A stretch of 64,000 nt of DNA from Pseudokineococcus marinus (GCF_037482405.1 NZ_JBBHZZ010000002.1:124001-188000), one strand, 5' to 3'; counted from the first letter of the stretch, positions 49,330 through 58,078 are shown. Numbers and translations are program-made. Notes: generated by a model from the sequence alone, not told the origin.

Positions 49330-49824
49330 ATGCCCCAGTACGCGGCCTACGGCAGCAACCTGCACCCCGCGCGCATGGCCGAGCGCGCCCCCCACTCGCC
49401 CCTCGCGGGCACGGGCTGGCTCCACGGCTGGCGCCTGACCTTCGGCGGCGAGGACCGCGGCTTCGAGGGGGCTCTGGCCACCGTCGTCCAGGACAGCGCG
49501 GCCGACGCCGCCGTCTACGTGGGCCTGTACGACCTCACGGACGCCGACGCGAAGGCCCTCGACGACCTCGAGGGCGCGGGGCTCGGGCTCTACCGCAAGG
49601 TGCGCGTGCGCGTGGACACGCTCTCGGGCCAGGTCCTCGCCTGGGTCTACGTGCTCGACGCCTACGAGGGCGGGCTGCCCGCGGCGCGCTACCTCGGCAT
49701 GGTCGCCGACGCCGCCGAGGCCGCGGGCGCCCCCGCCGAGTACGTGACGGCGCTGCGCGCCCGGCCGTGCCGGGCGTCCGAGGCCGGTGGCCCCCCGCCC
49801 TCCGGGCTCGTCGGCGGCGCCTGA
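49330..49824 (+). CDS. Gamma-glutamylcyclotransferase-fold protein
   Basis: 164 residues. QYAAYGSNLHPARMAERAP is the YGSNL substrate-binding loop of the GGCT/AIG2 fold, followed by GTGWLHGWRLTFGGEDRGFEGALATV, then VYVGLYDLTDADAKALDDLEGAG and LGLYRKVRVRVDTLSG. The catalytic Glu is probably the one in DDLEGAG, though this should be checked against a structure. It could cleave gamma-glutamyl compounds to 5-oxoproline. Homologues sit beside lpdA in other actinobacteria (Rv3304). The last ~25 residues are disordered. Confidence 0.82.
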   Translation: MPQYAAYGSNLHPARMAERAPHSPLAGTGWLHGWRLTFGGEDRGFEGALATVVQDSAADAAVYVGLYDLTDADAKALDDLEGAGLGLYRKVRVRVDTLSGQVLAWVYVLDAYEGGLPAARYLGMVADAAEAAGAPAEYVTALRARPCRASEAGGPPPSGLVGGA

Positions 49825-49854
49825 CGGGACGCGCCCCGCGCGCGTCGCCCTCCA

Positions 49855-49990
49855 CGGCGACGTGACGACGACGTGCCGCCTGAGGGGCCCTGCGGCCGGC
49901 GACGTGCCGACGAAGTGCCCCATGGAGGCCGCTCCGGGGGCGAAGTGTCGACGAAGTGCCGTGGAAGGGCCCGTGTGACGACGAGGTGCC
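49855..49990 (-). repeat. Intergenic repeat array E (4 copies, related family)
   Basis: Plus-strand copies GTGACGACGACGTGCC (49862), GTGCCGACGAAGTGCC (49903), GTGTCGACGAAGTGCC (49945) and GTGACGACGAGGTGCC (49975); spacings 41, 42 and 30 bp. On the minus strand the core reads GGCACTTCGTCG, close to the ACTTCGTAG of arrays A-D. Here both flanking genes are on the plus strand, so the array is antisense to them, unlike A-D. Confidence 0.75.
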
Positions 49991-50025
49991 GGGCTCTCGC
50001 CGGGAGGCGGGGGTGACGGCGCCGG

Positions 50026-50031
50026 TAGCGT
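50026..50031 (+). promoter_or_regulatory. -10 box (TAGCGT) of PNP gene, leaderless layout
   Basis: TAGCGT then 6 nt then ATG 50038. It lies after repeat array E and probably drives the PNP-phosphomutase-udk-GNAT operon. Confidence 0.5.
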
Positions 50032-50037
50032 GCGGGC

Positions 50038-50943
50038 ATGGCCAGCACCGCACCCGCCGGGGGCCCCGGCGAGCCGACCACGCCGGCGGACGCCGGTCCG
50101 CACGCGCCCGCCGGGACGGCGCCGCCCGGGGGCGCGGACGACGTCCTCGCCGACCCCGTCCGCGCCGCCGAGTCCGCCGCCCGGGTGCTCGCCGAGCGCA
50201 CCGGGGCCGAGCGCCACGACCTCGCGCTCGTCCTCGGGTCGGGCTGGGGGACTGCCGTCGAGGCGATGGAGGTCCTGGCGGAGGTGCCGGCGGACGAGGT
50301 CCCCGGCTTCACGGCGCCCGCGGTGGCGGGCCACGTGCCCGTCTTCCGCTCCGTCCGGATCGGCTCGAGCGACCGCCGGGCTCTCGTCCTCGGCAGCCGC
50401 ACCCACCTCTACGAGGGCCGCGGCGTGCGCGCCGTCGCCCACGGCGTGCGGACGGCGGCCGCGGCGGGCTGCCGCGGCGTCGTCCTCACCAACGGCTGCG
50501 GCGGCCTCGACCCGGCCTACTCCCCCGGCCAGCCGGTCCTCATCAGCGACCACCTCAACCTCACCGGCCGCTCGCCCCTCGAGGGCGCGACCTTCGTCGA
50601 CCTGACGGACCTCTACAGCCGCCGCTGGCGCGACGTCGCCCGCGAGGTCGACGCCTCCCTGGCCGAGGGCGTCTACGCGCAGTTCCCCGGCCCGCACTAC
50701 GAGACCCCTGCCGAGGTCCGCATGGCCGGCGTCCTCGGCGCGAGCCTCGTCGGCATGTCGACGGCCCTCGAGGCCATCGCCGCCCGCGCCGCCGGCCTCG
50801 AGGTCCTCGGCCTGTCGCTCGTGACGAACCTCGCGGCCGGCGTGGGCGACCAGCCGCTGAGCCACGAGGAGGTCGTCGAGGCCGGGCGCGAGGCGGGCCC
50901 GCGCATCGGCGCGCTGCTCGCGCAGGTGGTGGAGCGGCTGTGA
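50038..50943 (+). CDS. Purine nucleoside phosphorylase (trimeric PNP-II type)
   Basis: 301 residues, ATG 50038. After a ~35-residue Pro/Ala-rich lead: HDLALVLGSGWGTAVEAMEV with the phosphate-binding loop, GFTAPAVAGHVPVFRSVRIG, VLGSRTHLYEGRGVRAVAHG, VVLTNGCGGLDPAYSPGQPVL with the purine-site Asn region, SDHLNLTGRSPL, YAQFPGPHYETPAEVRM, VGMSTALEAIAARAAG and LSLVTNLAAGVGDQPLSHEEV. It phosphorolyses guanosine/inosine-type nucleosides to base and (deoxy)ribose 1-phosphate. The phosphomutase gene follows with a GTGA overlap, so the sugar phosphate can be used directly. Confidence 0.94.
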   Translation: MASTAPAGGPGEPTTPADAGPHAPAGTAPPGGADDVLADPVRAAESAARVLAERTGAERHDLALVLGSGWGTAVEAMEVLAEVPADEVPGFTAPAVAGHVPVFRSVRIGSSDRRALVLGSRTHLYEGRGVRAVAHGVRTAAAAGCRGVVLTNGCGGLDPAYSPGQPVLISDHLNLTGRSPLEGATFVDLTDLYSRRWRDVAREVDASLAEGVYAQFPGPHYETPAEVRMAGVLGASLVGMSTALEAIAARAAGLEVLGLSLVTNLAAGVGDQPLSHEEVVEAGREAGPRIGALLAQVVERL

Positions 50944-52748
50944 GCGCCGGCTCGCCCCCCGCCGGGGACGGCGCCCCCACGGACGCCGACCGCGAGCGCG
51001 CCCTGGCCGACGCGCGCACGGCCCGCCGGGACGAGGCCCGGGCGTGGGCCGACGCCGACCCGGACCCGGCGACGACCGCGACGCTGCGCGACCTGCTCGA
51101 GCGCGCGGACGCCGGCGAGGAGGAGGCGGTCGCCGAGCTGGACGACGCCTTCGCCGGCCCCCTGGCCTTCGGCACCGCAGGGCTGCGGGGCCGCCTCGGG
51201 CCCGGCCCGAACCGGATGAACCGCGTCGTCGTGCGCCGCGCCGCCGCCGGGCTGTCGCGCTACCTGCTCGACCGGGAGGGCGGCCCGGAGTCGCCGCCGC
51301 ACGTCGTCGTCGGCTACGACGCCCGCCACGGCTCGCGGGAGTTCGCGCTCGACACCGCGGCCGTCGTCGTCGGGGCCGGTCTGCGCGCGTCGCTGCTGCC
51401 GCGCCCGCTGCCGACGCCCGTGCTCGCCTTCGCCGTCCGCCACCTCGGCGCGGACGCCGGCGTCATGGTCACGGCGAGCCACAACCCGCCGCAGGACAAC
51501 GGGTACAAGGTCTACCTCGGCGGCCCCGGCGAGGAGGGCGCGCAGATCGTGCCGCCCGCCGACGCCGAGATCGCCGCGCGCATCGCGGCCGTCGGCGACG
51601 TCACCGACCCCGCCCAGGTGCCGATGGCCGACGCCGGCTGGGAGGCGCTGGGCGACGACCTCGTCGACGCCTACGTCGACGGCGCCGCCGCGGTGGCCGG
51701 CCGCACCGGCCCGCGCGACCTGCGCGTCGTGCTGACCCCGCTCCACGGGGTCGGCGGTCCCCTCGTCGAGAGGGCCCTGCGCGCAGCCGGTCTCACCGAC
51801 CTGCACACCGTGCCCGAGCAGGCGGAGCCCGACCCGGACTTCCCCACGACGGCCTTCCCGAACCCCGAGGAGGAGGGCGCGCTCGACCTCGCGCTGGCGC
51901 TGGCCCGCGAGGTGGGCGCCGACCTCGTCGTCGCCAACGACCCGGACGCCGACCGCTGCGCCGTCGCGGCCCCCCTGCGGCCCGGCGTCGACGACGACCC
52001 CGGCGGCGCCGGGTGGCGCCAGCTGACGGGCGACGAGGTGGGCGCCCTCCTGGGCCACCACCTCGCCGAGCGGGGCCTGCCCCCGGGCTCGGTGCTCGCC
52101 CGGTCCGTCGTCTCCTCCGACCTGCTCGCCCGGGTGGCCGAGGCGCACGGGCTCGAGAGCGCCGTCGCGCTCACCGGCTTCAAGTGGATCAGCCGCGTGC
52201 CCGGGCTGGCCTACGGCTACGAGGAGGCGCTGGGCTACTGCGCCGACCCGGCGGCCGTGCGCGACAAGGACGGCATCAGCGCCGCCGTCCTCGTCACCGA
52301 GCTCGCCGCCGCCGAGAGGGCCCGCGGGCGGGGCCTGCTCGACGTCCTCGACGACCTCGCGCGGGCCCACGGGCTGCACGCGACGGCGCCGCTGACGCTG
52401 CGGGTCTCCGACCTCACGCTCATCAGCGACTCCATGGCGAGGCTGCGCGCCGAGCCGCCCGCCGCGCTGGCGGGCAGCGACGTCGTCGAGGTGGTCGACC
52501 TGTCCGCGGGCGACGGCGGGCTGCCCCCGACCGACGGCCTCGTGCTGCGCACCGCGGACGGAGCGCGCGTCGTCGTCCGGCCGTCCGGCACCGAGCCCAA
52601 GCTCAAGTGCTACTGCGAGGTCGTCGTGCCGGTCGACGGCGGCGGGGCGGCCGACGGCGCCGCCGTCGCGGCGGCCCGCCGCGAGGCCGGGCGGCGCCTG
52701 GACGCCGTCCGGACCGACCTGCGCGACGCCATCGCCCTCCCGGCGTGA
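50940..52748 (+). CDS. Phospho-sugar mutase (phosphoglucomutase/phosphomannomutase/phosphopentomutase-type, PGM2-like)
   Basis: 602 residues from GTG 50940. LAFGTAGLRGRLGPGPNRMN, the phosphoserine loop VMVTASHNPPQDNGYKVY (Ser180), the metal loop NDPDADRCAVA (Asp334/336/338), GFKWISRVPGLAYGYEEALG, KDGISAAVLVTELAAA and the C-terminal phosphate-binding RPSGTEPKLKCYCE are all present. Homologues are PMM-B of mycobacteria and PGM2/deoB-like phosphopentomutases. Between PNP and uridine kinase, interconversion of ribose 1- and 5-phosphate is as plausible as a hexose role. Confidence 0.93.
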   Translation: MSAGSPPAGDGAPTDADRERALADARTARRDEARAWADADPDPATTATLRDLLERADAGEEEAVAELDDAFAGPLAFGTAGLRGRLGPGPNRMNRVVVRRAAAGLSRYLLDREGGPESPPHVVVGYDARHGSREFALDTAAVVVGAGLRASLLPRPLPTPVLAFAVRHLGADAGVMVTASHNPPQDNGYKVYLGGPGEEGAQIVPPADAEIAARIAAVGDVTDPAQVPMADAGWEALGDDLVDAYVDGAAAVAGRTGPRDLRVVLTPLHGVGGPLVERALRAAGLTDLHTVPEQAEPDPDFPTTAFPNPEEEGALDLALALAREVGADLVVANDPDADRCAVAAPLRPGVDDDPGGAGWRQLTGDEVGALLGHHLAERGLPPGSVLARSVVSSDLLARVAEAHGLESAVALTGFKWISRVPGLAYGYEEALGYCADPAAVRDKDGISAAVLVTELAAAERARGRGLLDVLDDLARAHGLHATAPLTLRVSDLTLISDSMARLRAEPPAALAGSDVVEVVDLSAGDGGLPPTDGLVLRTADGARVVVRPSGTEPKLKCYCEVVVPVDGGGAADGAAVAAARREAGRRLDAVRTDLRDAIALPA

Positions 52749-53434
52749 GCGGCCCGCAGGAGGCGGAGGGTCGGCACGCGCGTCCGGACGGGCGGGAGGC
52801 GGCGGGCCTCGGCCAGGAGGCCCTCTTCGCGGAGCCCCGTGGGGCGCGGCGCCCGCCCGCGCGCCGGGTCGTGCTCCTCACGGGGCCGAGCGGCTCGGGC
52901 AAGACGTCGATGGTCCGCCGCCTCGGACTGCCCGTGCTGGCCCTCGACGACTTCTACCGCGACGGCGACGAGCCGGGGCTGCCGCACCGCTTCGGCATCG
53001 TCGACTGGGACGACCCGGGCAGCTGGGACGCCGGACGGGCGCTCGACGCCCTCGAGCGCCTGTGCCGCGAGGGCGAGGCCGACGTGCCGGTCTACGACAT
53101 CCCGACGAGCCGGCGGACCGGCACCGTCCACCTGTCCGTCGGCACGGCGCCCGTGGTGCTGGCCGAGGGGATCTTCGCGGCCGACCTCGTCGCCGCCTGC
53201 CGCGAGCGCTCCCTGCTCGCGGACGCCATCTGCCTGCAGCGCCCGGCCGCGGTGACCTTCACCTTCCGGCTGCTGCGCGACCTCGCCGAGGCGCGCAAGC
53301 CCCCGCACGTCCTCGTGCGGCGCGGGCTCGGCCTGGCGCGGGCGGAGCCGGCGCTCCGGCAGCGGTGGACGTCGCTCGGCTGCCGGCCGCTCGCGCCCGC
53401 CGACGCCGAGGCGGCCGTGCGCGCGCTGCTGTGA
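52745..53434 (+). CDS. Uridine kinase-like P-loop protein
   Basis: 229 residues, GTGA overlap. After ~40 disordered residues comes Walker A LLTGPSGSGKTSM (Lys53), then LALDDFYRDGDEPGLPHRFG, IVDWDDPGSWDAGRALDAL, VPVYDIPTSRRTGT and VVLAEGIFAADLVAAC, the uridine kinase/phosphoribulokinase-type order. It probably phosphorylates uridine/cytidine in salvage, matching the PNP and phosphomutase partners. Substrate is inferred. Confidence 0.88.
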   Translation: MSGPQEAEGRHARPDGREAAGLGQEALFAEPRGARRPPARRVVLLTGPSGSGKTSMVRRLGLPVLALDDFYRDGDEPGLPHRFGIVDWDDPGSWDAGRALDALERLCREGEADVPVYDIPTSRRTGTVHLSVGTAPVVLAEGIFAADLVAACRERSLLADAICLQRPAAVTFTFRLLRDLAEARKPPHVLVRRGLGLARAEPALRQRWTSLGCRPLAPADAEAAVRALL

Positions 53435-54093
53435 GCGGCGGCCGGGGCGCCCCCGACGGCAGCGGGTCGAGGGCCGGTAGGTCGGCGGGCAGCGGCTCGG
53501 CGACGGGCCGGGTGCTCACCGAGCGCCTCCTGCTGACTCCCCCGACCGCGGCCGACGTCCCCGCGCTGGCGTCGGCGGTCTACGCCGACCCGCGCACGTG
53601 GGCCCTCGACCCGTCGCTGCGGCGGCCGCCGGAGGAGCTGCCCGGCTTCGTCGCCCGGCTCGCGGAGCGCTGGGCGCGCGACGGCGCGGGCTGCTGGGTC
53701 GTGCGTCTGCGTCCCCCTCCCGGGGACCGGCACGACGAGGACCACGGCGGAGGGCGCGACGGCGAGGTCATCGGCCTCGGCGGCTGCGACCTCCCCGGCG
53801 AGGGACGCGCCTGGAACCTCTTCTTCCGGCTGGCCCCGGCCCACCAGGGCCGGGGCTACGCCCAGGAGGTCGGTCGCGCCGGCCTCGCTGCCGCGCAGCG
53901 GGTCCGACCGGACCTGCCCGTCACCGCCTTCGCCGCGGAGGCGAACATCCCGTCGCGCCGGACGATCGAGCGCCTGGGCCTCGCCGAGGCCTGGCGCGGG
54001 CCGGACCGGCGCAGCCCCGACCCCGGCGCCGTCGTCGTCCTGTCCGCCGACCGCCCGCTGCCGGCCGCCCTCCTGGGGCGCCTCGTCCGCTGA
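53431..54093 (+). CDS. GNAT family N-acetyltransferase
   Basis: 220 residues from GTG 53431 (overlap with udk). RVLTERLLLTPPTAADVPAL is the RimJ/RimL-type start, WNLFFRLAPAHQGRGYAQEV contains the acetyl-CoA R/Q-x-x-G-x-G/A loop, and AEANIPSRRTIERLGL follows. A His/Asp/Gly-rich insert (GDRHDEDHGGGRDGE) interrupts the central sheet. An acetyltransferase of unknown acceptor, last gene of the salvage operon or start of a new unit. Confidence 0.85.
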   Translation: MSGGRGAPDGSGSRAGRSAGSGSATGRVLTERLLLTPPTAADVPALASAVYADPRTWALDPSLRRPPEELPGFVARLAERWARDGAGCWVVRLRPPPGDRHDEDHGGGRDGEVIGLGGCDLPGEGRAWNLFFRLAPAHQGRGYAQEVGRAGLAAAQRVRPDLPVTAFAAEANIPSRRTIERLGLAEAWRGPDRRSPDPGAVVVLSADRPLPAALLGRLVR

Positions 54094-54175
54094 GGGCCAG
54101 CCGCCCGCGCTGCGGGTGCGCCCGGTGCCCGCCCCCTCCCGCGCGGCAGCCGCGACGAGGCAGGAGGCTGGGGCG

Positions 54176-55789
54176 GTGACGTCATCGCCCGCGCCCCCCG
54201 GCCACCCGCGGCCGACCCTCGGCGACCTGGCGACCCGCCTGGGAGCGCACCTCGGCGACGCGCCCGCAGCCGCACGCGTCACGGGTCTGCACCACGACTC
54301 CCGCGTCGTCGGGCCCGGTGACGTCTGGCTGGCGCTGCCGGGAGGAGGAGGTCGGCACGGCGCCGACCACAGCCGCGTCGCCGTCGCCCGGGGTGCGCTG
54401 GCCGCCGTCAGCGACCGGGCCTGCCCCGGCCTGCCGACCCTCCTCGTCCCGGACCCCCGCAGGGTCGCCGGGGTGCTGGCGGACTGGCTGCACGGCCACC
54501 CCTCGGCCGACCTCGGCGTGGTGGGCGTGACGGGCACGAACGGCAAGACCTCGACGACCCACCTGCTCGAGGCGGGCATGGCCGCCGCCGGAGCGAGCTC
54601 GGGCCTGCTCAGCGGCCTGGTCGCCCGGGGCCCCTGGGGGGAGCGCCCGGCCACCCTGACGACCCCGGAGGCGGCTGACCTGCAGCGCGACCTCGGTGCG
54701 CTCCGCGACGCGGGGGTCGAGCGGGTGGCGCTGGAGGTCTCCAGCCACGCGCTCGCCCTGCACCGCGTGGACGGCACGCGCTTCCGGGCGGCCGTCTTCA
54801 CCGGCCTCGCTCCCGACCACCTCGACCTCCACGGCGACATGGAGTCCTACCTCGAGGCGAAAGCTCGCCTCTTCGCGCCGGAGCGCTCCCAGCTGGCCGT
54901 GGTCAGCCTCGACGACGAGTGGGGACGCCGCCTCGCCCGCCGCGTCACGGACGCCGGGCAGGTGCCGCTCGTCACGACCTCGGCCCGCGGGCGGCGGGCG
55001 GACTGGACCGCCGTCGACGTGCGGGCCTCGACGTCCGGCACCCGCTTCCGCCTCCGGGGCCCCGGTACTGGCGCAGGGACGGGCACAGGCACCGACCGGG
55101 CCGTCGGCCTCCGGCTCCTCGGCGAGCACCAGGCGGACAACGCCCTGTCGGCGCTCGCGGCGCTCCTCTCGACGGGCACCGACGCCGACGCCGCCGTCCG
55201 CGGCGTCGAGGGGCTCGCGGGCGTGCCCGGCCGCCTGGAGCCCGTCGACGGCGGCCAGCCCTTCCGGGCGCTCGTCGACTTCGCCCACAACGCACACGGC
55301 GTCGAGAGGGCGCTGCGGCACCTGCGGTCGACGACCAGCGGACGCCTCATCGTCGTCACCGGTCAGCGCGGGGGGCGCGACCCCGGCAAGGCCGTGCCGC
55401 TCGGGCGGGCCGCCGGCGGCCTCGCGGACGTCGTGGTCGTCACCGACGAGGGCGCGCACGACGACGACCCGGCCCGGCTGCGCGCCCTCGTCGTGCGCGG
55501 CGCGCGCGACGCCGGGCGGGCGGAGGTGGTGGAGGTCGCGGACCGCGCCGAGGCCCTCTCGACCGCCGCCGGCGCCGGGCGGCCCGGGGACGTCCTCGTC
55601 GTCCTCGGACGCGGGGCCGACGGCACCATGACCAGCGGCGCCTCGAGCACCGCCTTCGACGACCGGGTCGAGCTGCGCCGTGCCCTGCAGCAGGCGACGG
55701 AGGACCGCCCGCGCCCGCGCCGCCGGCACGACCGCGAGCGGGCGCGGCTCGGCGCGCCCCCGGCCCCCCGGCCGTGCACCGCCGCCTGA
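54176..55789 (+). CDS. MurE-like Mur ligase with altered amino-acid pocket
   Basis: 537 residues from GTG 54176, 8 nt after AGGAGG. It has the full MurE architecture: N-terminal domain VTGLHHDSRVVGPGDVWLAL, ATP loop VVGVTGTNGKTSTTHLLEAG (Lys124), TTPEAADLQRDL, LEVSSHALALHRVDG, APDHLDLHGDMESYLEAK and the C-terminal VDFAHNAHGVERAL. Where meso-DAP ligases have a DNPR motif this protein has DEGAHDDDP (from Asp424), and the distal GKGHE motif is GRGAD (478-482). It is therefore probably not the cell's standard DAP-adding enzyme. It lies outside any dcw cluster. Amino-acid substrate unknown. Confidence 0.85.
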   Translation: MTSSPAPPGHPRPTLGDLATRLGAHLGDAPAAARVTGLHHDSRVVGPGDVWLALPGGGGRHGADHSRVAVARGALAAVSDRACPGLPTLLVPDPRRVAGVLADWLHGHPSADLGVVGVTGTNGKTSTTHLLEAGMAAAGASSGLLSGLVARGPWGERPATLTTPEAADLQRDLGALRDAGVERVALEVSSHALALHRVDGTRFRAAVFTGLAPDHLDLHGDMESYLEAKARLFAPERSQLAVVSLDDEWGRRLARRVTDAGQVPLVTTSARGRRADWTAVDVRASTSGTRFRLRGPGTGAGTGTGTDRAVGLRLLGEHQADNALSALAALLSTGTDADAAVRGVEGLAGVPGRLEPVDGGQPFRALVDFAHNAHGVERALRHLRSTTSGRLIVVTGQRGGRDPGKAVPLGRAAGGLADVVVVTDEGAHDDDPARLRALVVRGARDAGRAEVVEVADRAEALSTAAGAGRPGDVLVVLGRGADGTMTSGASSTAFDDRVELRRALQQATEDRPRPRRRHDRERARLGAPPAPRPCTAA

Positions 55790-55811
55790 CCGCCCGCCGC
55801 CCGGTGCCTCG

Positions 55812-56258
55812 TCAGGACACGAGGACGAGCGCCAGCACGAGCTGCGCCGTCGCCGCGGCGACCCGGACGTCGTCCCAGCGCACGAGGCGCCGGTGGGCGG
55901 CCGGGTCCCACGCCCGCCCCAGCCGGCGGTGCTCCGGGACGGCGCCGAGGGCGGTCACCCCGAGCACGACGGCCGTGCACGCGGCCGCGCCCAGCGCCGT
56001 CAGCGCGTCGGGCGAGCCCGCCGTCGCGACGACGAGCCAGGCGGACGACGCGACGAGCGCGAGGAACAGCGGCCCGACGAGCCGGGACACCCGCCGGCCG
56101 TGCGAGGCCTCCAGCGCCGGGAAGGCCTCGGCGCCCCCGGCCGCCCCCGCGGCCGTGGCGAGCTGGGGGTAGACGACGACGCGCACCGTCCACTGGAAGC
56201 CGGTGTACGCCGCGGCGGCGGCGAGGTGCACCGCCGTCGCGGCGACGGTCCCGTCCAC
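55812..56258 (-). CDS. Small four-helix membrane protein (DUF1772-like)
   Basis: 148 residues from GTG 56258. Four hydrophobic segments are seen, with YTGFQWTVRVVVYPQLATA in the first, SRLVGPLFLALVASSAWLVV, ALGAAACTAVVLGVTALGAVPEHRRLG and a final VAAATAQLVLALVLVS. A DUF1772/anthrone-oxygenase-like membrane fold is likely from length and the G-x-x-W/Y-x-x-V and P-x-H-R-x-L patterns. It has no known function. It is convergent with the MurE-like gene and downstream of add. Confidence 0.7.
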   Translation of the reverse strand: MDGTVAATAVHLAAAAAYTGFQWTVRVVVYPQLATAAGAAGGAEAFPALEASHGRRVSRLVGPLFLALVASSAWLVVATAGSPDALTALGAAACTAVVLGVTALGAVPEHRRLGRAWDPAAHRRLVRWDDVRVAAATAQLVLALVLVS

Positions 56259-56290
56259 GCGTCGCCCGCCCCGCCCTGGGCCGCGGCCGG

Positions 56291-57394
56291 TCAGCCGCGC
56301 GCCGCGGCGAAGCCCGGGCGCACGACCTCGTCGACGAGGACCTCCCGCACGGGGTGCGGCAGGAAGGCCGCCCGCGCCGCGGCGACGGTGGCCGCCTCCA
56401 GGTCGTCGAGGGTCCACCCCGCCTCGCGCACGAGGAGCTCCATCTCCCGCGACACCGACGTCGCCGACTGCAGCCGGTTGTCGGTGTTGACGGTGACGAC
56501 GACGCCGAGGTCGCGCAGGGCGGTGATGCCGTGCTCCGCGATCGACGCCCCCACCCCCGTCTGGAGGTTCGAGCTCGGGCAGAGCTCGAGGGGGATGCGG
56601 CGGTCGCGGACCCACGCGGCCAGGGGGCCGAGGTGCGCGTCCGGCGTCCCGGCGCGCTCGACGTCCTCGAGCAGGCGCACGCCGTGGCCGATCCTCTGCG
56701 CCGAGCAGGCGTGGACCGCGCCGTGGATCGAGGCCAGGCCCGCGGCCTCCCCGGCGTGGACCGTGACGGGGACGCCGGCGTCGTGCAGCAGCTGGAAGGC
56801 CTCGCGGTGGCGCTCCGGCGGGAAGCCGTCCTCGGCGCCGGCGATGTCGAAGCCGACGACCGAACCACCGGCGGCGGACCCGAGGTGGCGCAGCGTGAGC
56901 TCGGCGATCTCGACGCCCCGGTCGGCGTGGCGCATGGCCGTCAGCAGCGTGCCGGTGCGGATGGGCGTGCCGCGCTCGGCCGCCTCGCGCTCGCCCTCGG
57001 CGAAGCCCTCCTGCACCGCGACGACGACCTCGTCCAGGGTCAGCCCGCCGGCGAGGTGCTGCTCGGGCGCGTAGCGCTGCTCGGCGTAGACGACGCCGTC
57101 GGCGGCGAGGTCGAGCGCGCTCTCGCGGGCGACGCGGCGCAGCGCGTCCGCCGTCTGCATGACCGCCGTCGTGTGGTCGAAGGTCTCGAGGTAGCGCACC
57201 AGGGTCCCCGAGCTCGCCGCCTCCTCGAACCAGCGGCCGAGGGCGTCGGCCGTGCTCGCGGGCAGCTCGTGGCCCACCTCGTCCGCGAGGTCGAGGAGGG
57301 TCTGCGGGCGCAGGCCGCCGTCGAGGTGGTCGTGCAGCAGCACCTTCGGCAGCGACGGGATCGCCCGCAGCACCGCCTGGTCGACGCCGCTCAC
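56291..57394 (-). CDS. add: Adenosine deaminase
   Basis: 367 residues from GTG 57394 (GTGA overlap with deoC). Zinc ligands: the LLHDHLDGG pair (His21, His23), VTVHAGEAAG (His plus the catalytic Glu region), RIGHGVRLLED (catalytic His) and VTVNTDNRLQS with the final Asp. KALEFC-type segments are replaced by the usual actinobacterial VVYAEQRYAPEQHL. It converts (deoxy)adenosine to (deoxy)inosine, feeding the PNP at 50038. The family call is firm. Confidence 0.94.
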   Translation of the reverse strand: MSGVDQAVLRAIPSLPKVLLHDHLDGGLRPQTLLDLADEVGHELPASTADALGRWFEEAASSGTLVRYLETFDHTTAVMQTADALRRVARESALDLAADGVVYAEQRYAPEQHLAGGLTLDEVVVAVQEGFAEGEREAAERGTPIRTGTLLTAMRHADRGVEIAELTLRHLGSAAGGSVVGFDIAGAEDGFPPERHREAFQLLHDAGVPVTVHAGEAAGLASIHGAVHACSAQRIGHGVRLLEDVERAGTPDAHLGPLAAWVRDRRIPLELCPSSNLQTGVGASIAEHGITALRDLGVVVTVNTDNRLQSATSVSREMELLVREAGWTLDDLEAATVAAARAAFLPHPVREVLVDEVVRPGFAAARG

Positions 57395-58065
57395 GCCTCG
57401 GTCCCCTCGAGCACCGCGGCGGAGGAGGAGAGCCCCAGCCGCGTGGCGCCTGCGGCGACCATGGCCGCCGCCTGCTCCGCCGTGCGGATGCCGCCGCTCG
57501 CCTTGACGCCGAGGCGCCCGCCGACCGTCTCGGCCATGAGCCGGACGGCGTGCTCGGTGGCCCCGCCGCTGGGGTGGAAGCCGGTGGACGTCTTGACGAA
57601 GTCGGCGCCAGCCGCCTCGGCCGCGCGGCAGGCGGCCACGACGGCGTCGTCCTCGAGCGCCGCCGACTCGATGATGACCTTGAGGACCCCCGGCGCGGGC
57701 ACCGCGGCGCGGACGGCCGCGACGTCGTCGCGGACGGCGTCCCACAGCCCGGCCCGGGCGGCGCCGACGTCGATGACCATGTCGACCTCGTCGGCGCCGT
57801 CGGCGACGGCGCGCGCCGCCTCGGCCGCCTTGACCTCGCTGGCGTGCTTGCCCGAGGGGAAGCCGCAGACCGTGGCGACGACGAGGTCGCCGGTGTCCTC
57901 CAGCGGGAGCGTCGACGGCGACACGCACACCGCGAGGACGCCGAGCGAGCGAGCCTCGGCGACGAGCGCGGCGACGTCCGCCGGCGTCGCCTCGGGCTTG
58001 AGGAGGGTGTGGTCGACCATCGCGGCGACCTGCGCGCGCGTCGGGCGGCTCGTGTCGGCTGTCAT
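57391..58065 (-). CDS. deoC: Deoxyribose-phosphate aldolase
   Basis: 224 residues from ATG 58065; CAGGAT lies 7 nt upstream, and an in-frame ATG at 58074 overlaps that box. VDHTLLKPEATPADVAALV, VCVSPSTLPL, VATVCGFPSGKHASEVKAAE, DEVDMVIDVGA, LKVIIESAAL, FVKTSTGFHPSGGATEHAV with the Schiff-base Lys, and GVKASGGIRTAEQA define DeoC. It splits deoxyribose 5-phosphate into glyceraldehyde 3-phosphate and acetaldehyde. Translationally coupled to add: deoxyadenosine catabolism. Confidence 0.95.
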   Translation of the reverse strand: MTADTSRPTRAQVAAMVDHTLLKPEATPADVAALVAEARSLGVLAVCVSPSTLPLEDTGDLVVATVCGFPSGKHASEVKAAEAARAVADGADEVDMVIDVGAARAGLWDAVRDDVAAVRAAVPAPGVLKVIIESAALEDDAVVAACRAAEAAGADFVKTSTGFHPSGGATEHAVRLMAETVGGRLGVKASGGIRTAEQAAAMVAAGATRLGLSSSAAVLEGTEA

Positions 58066-58072
58066 GCCCCGC

Positions 58073-58078
58073 ATCCTG
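58073..58078 (-). promoter_or_regulatory. -10 box (CAGGAT) of deoC-add, leaderless layout
   Basis: CAGGAT on the minus strand, 7 nt before ATG 58065. Confidence 0.45.
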
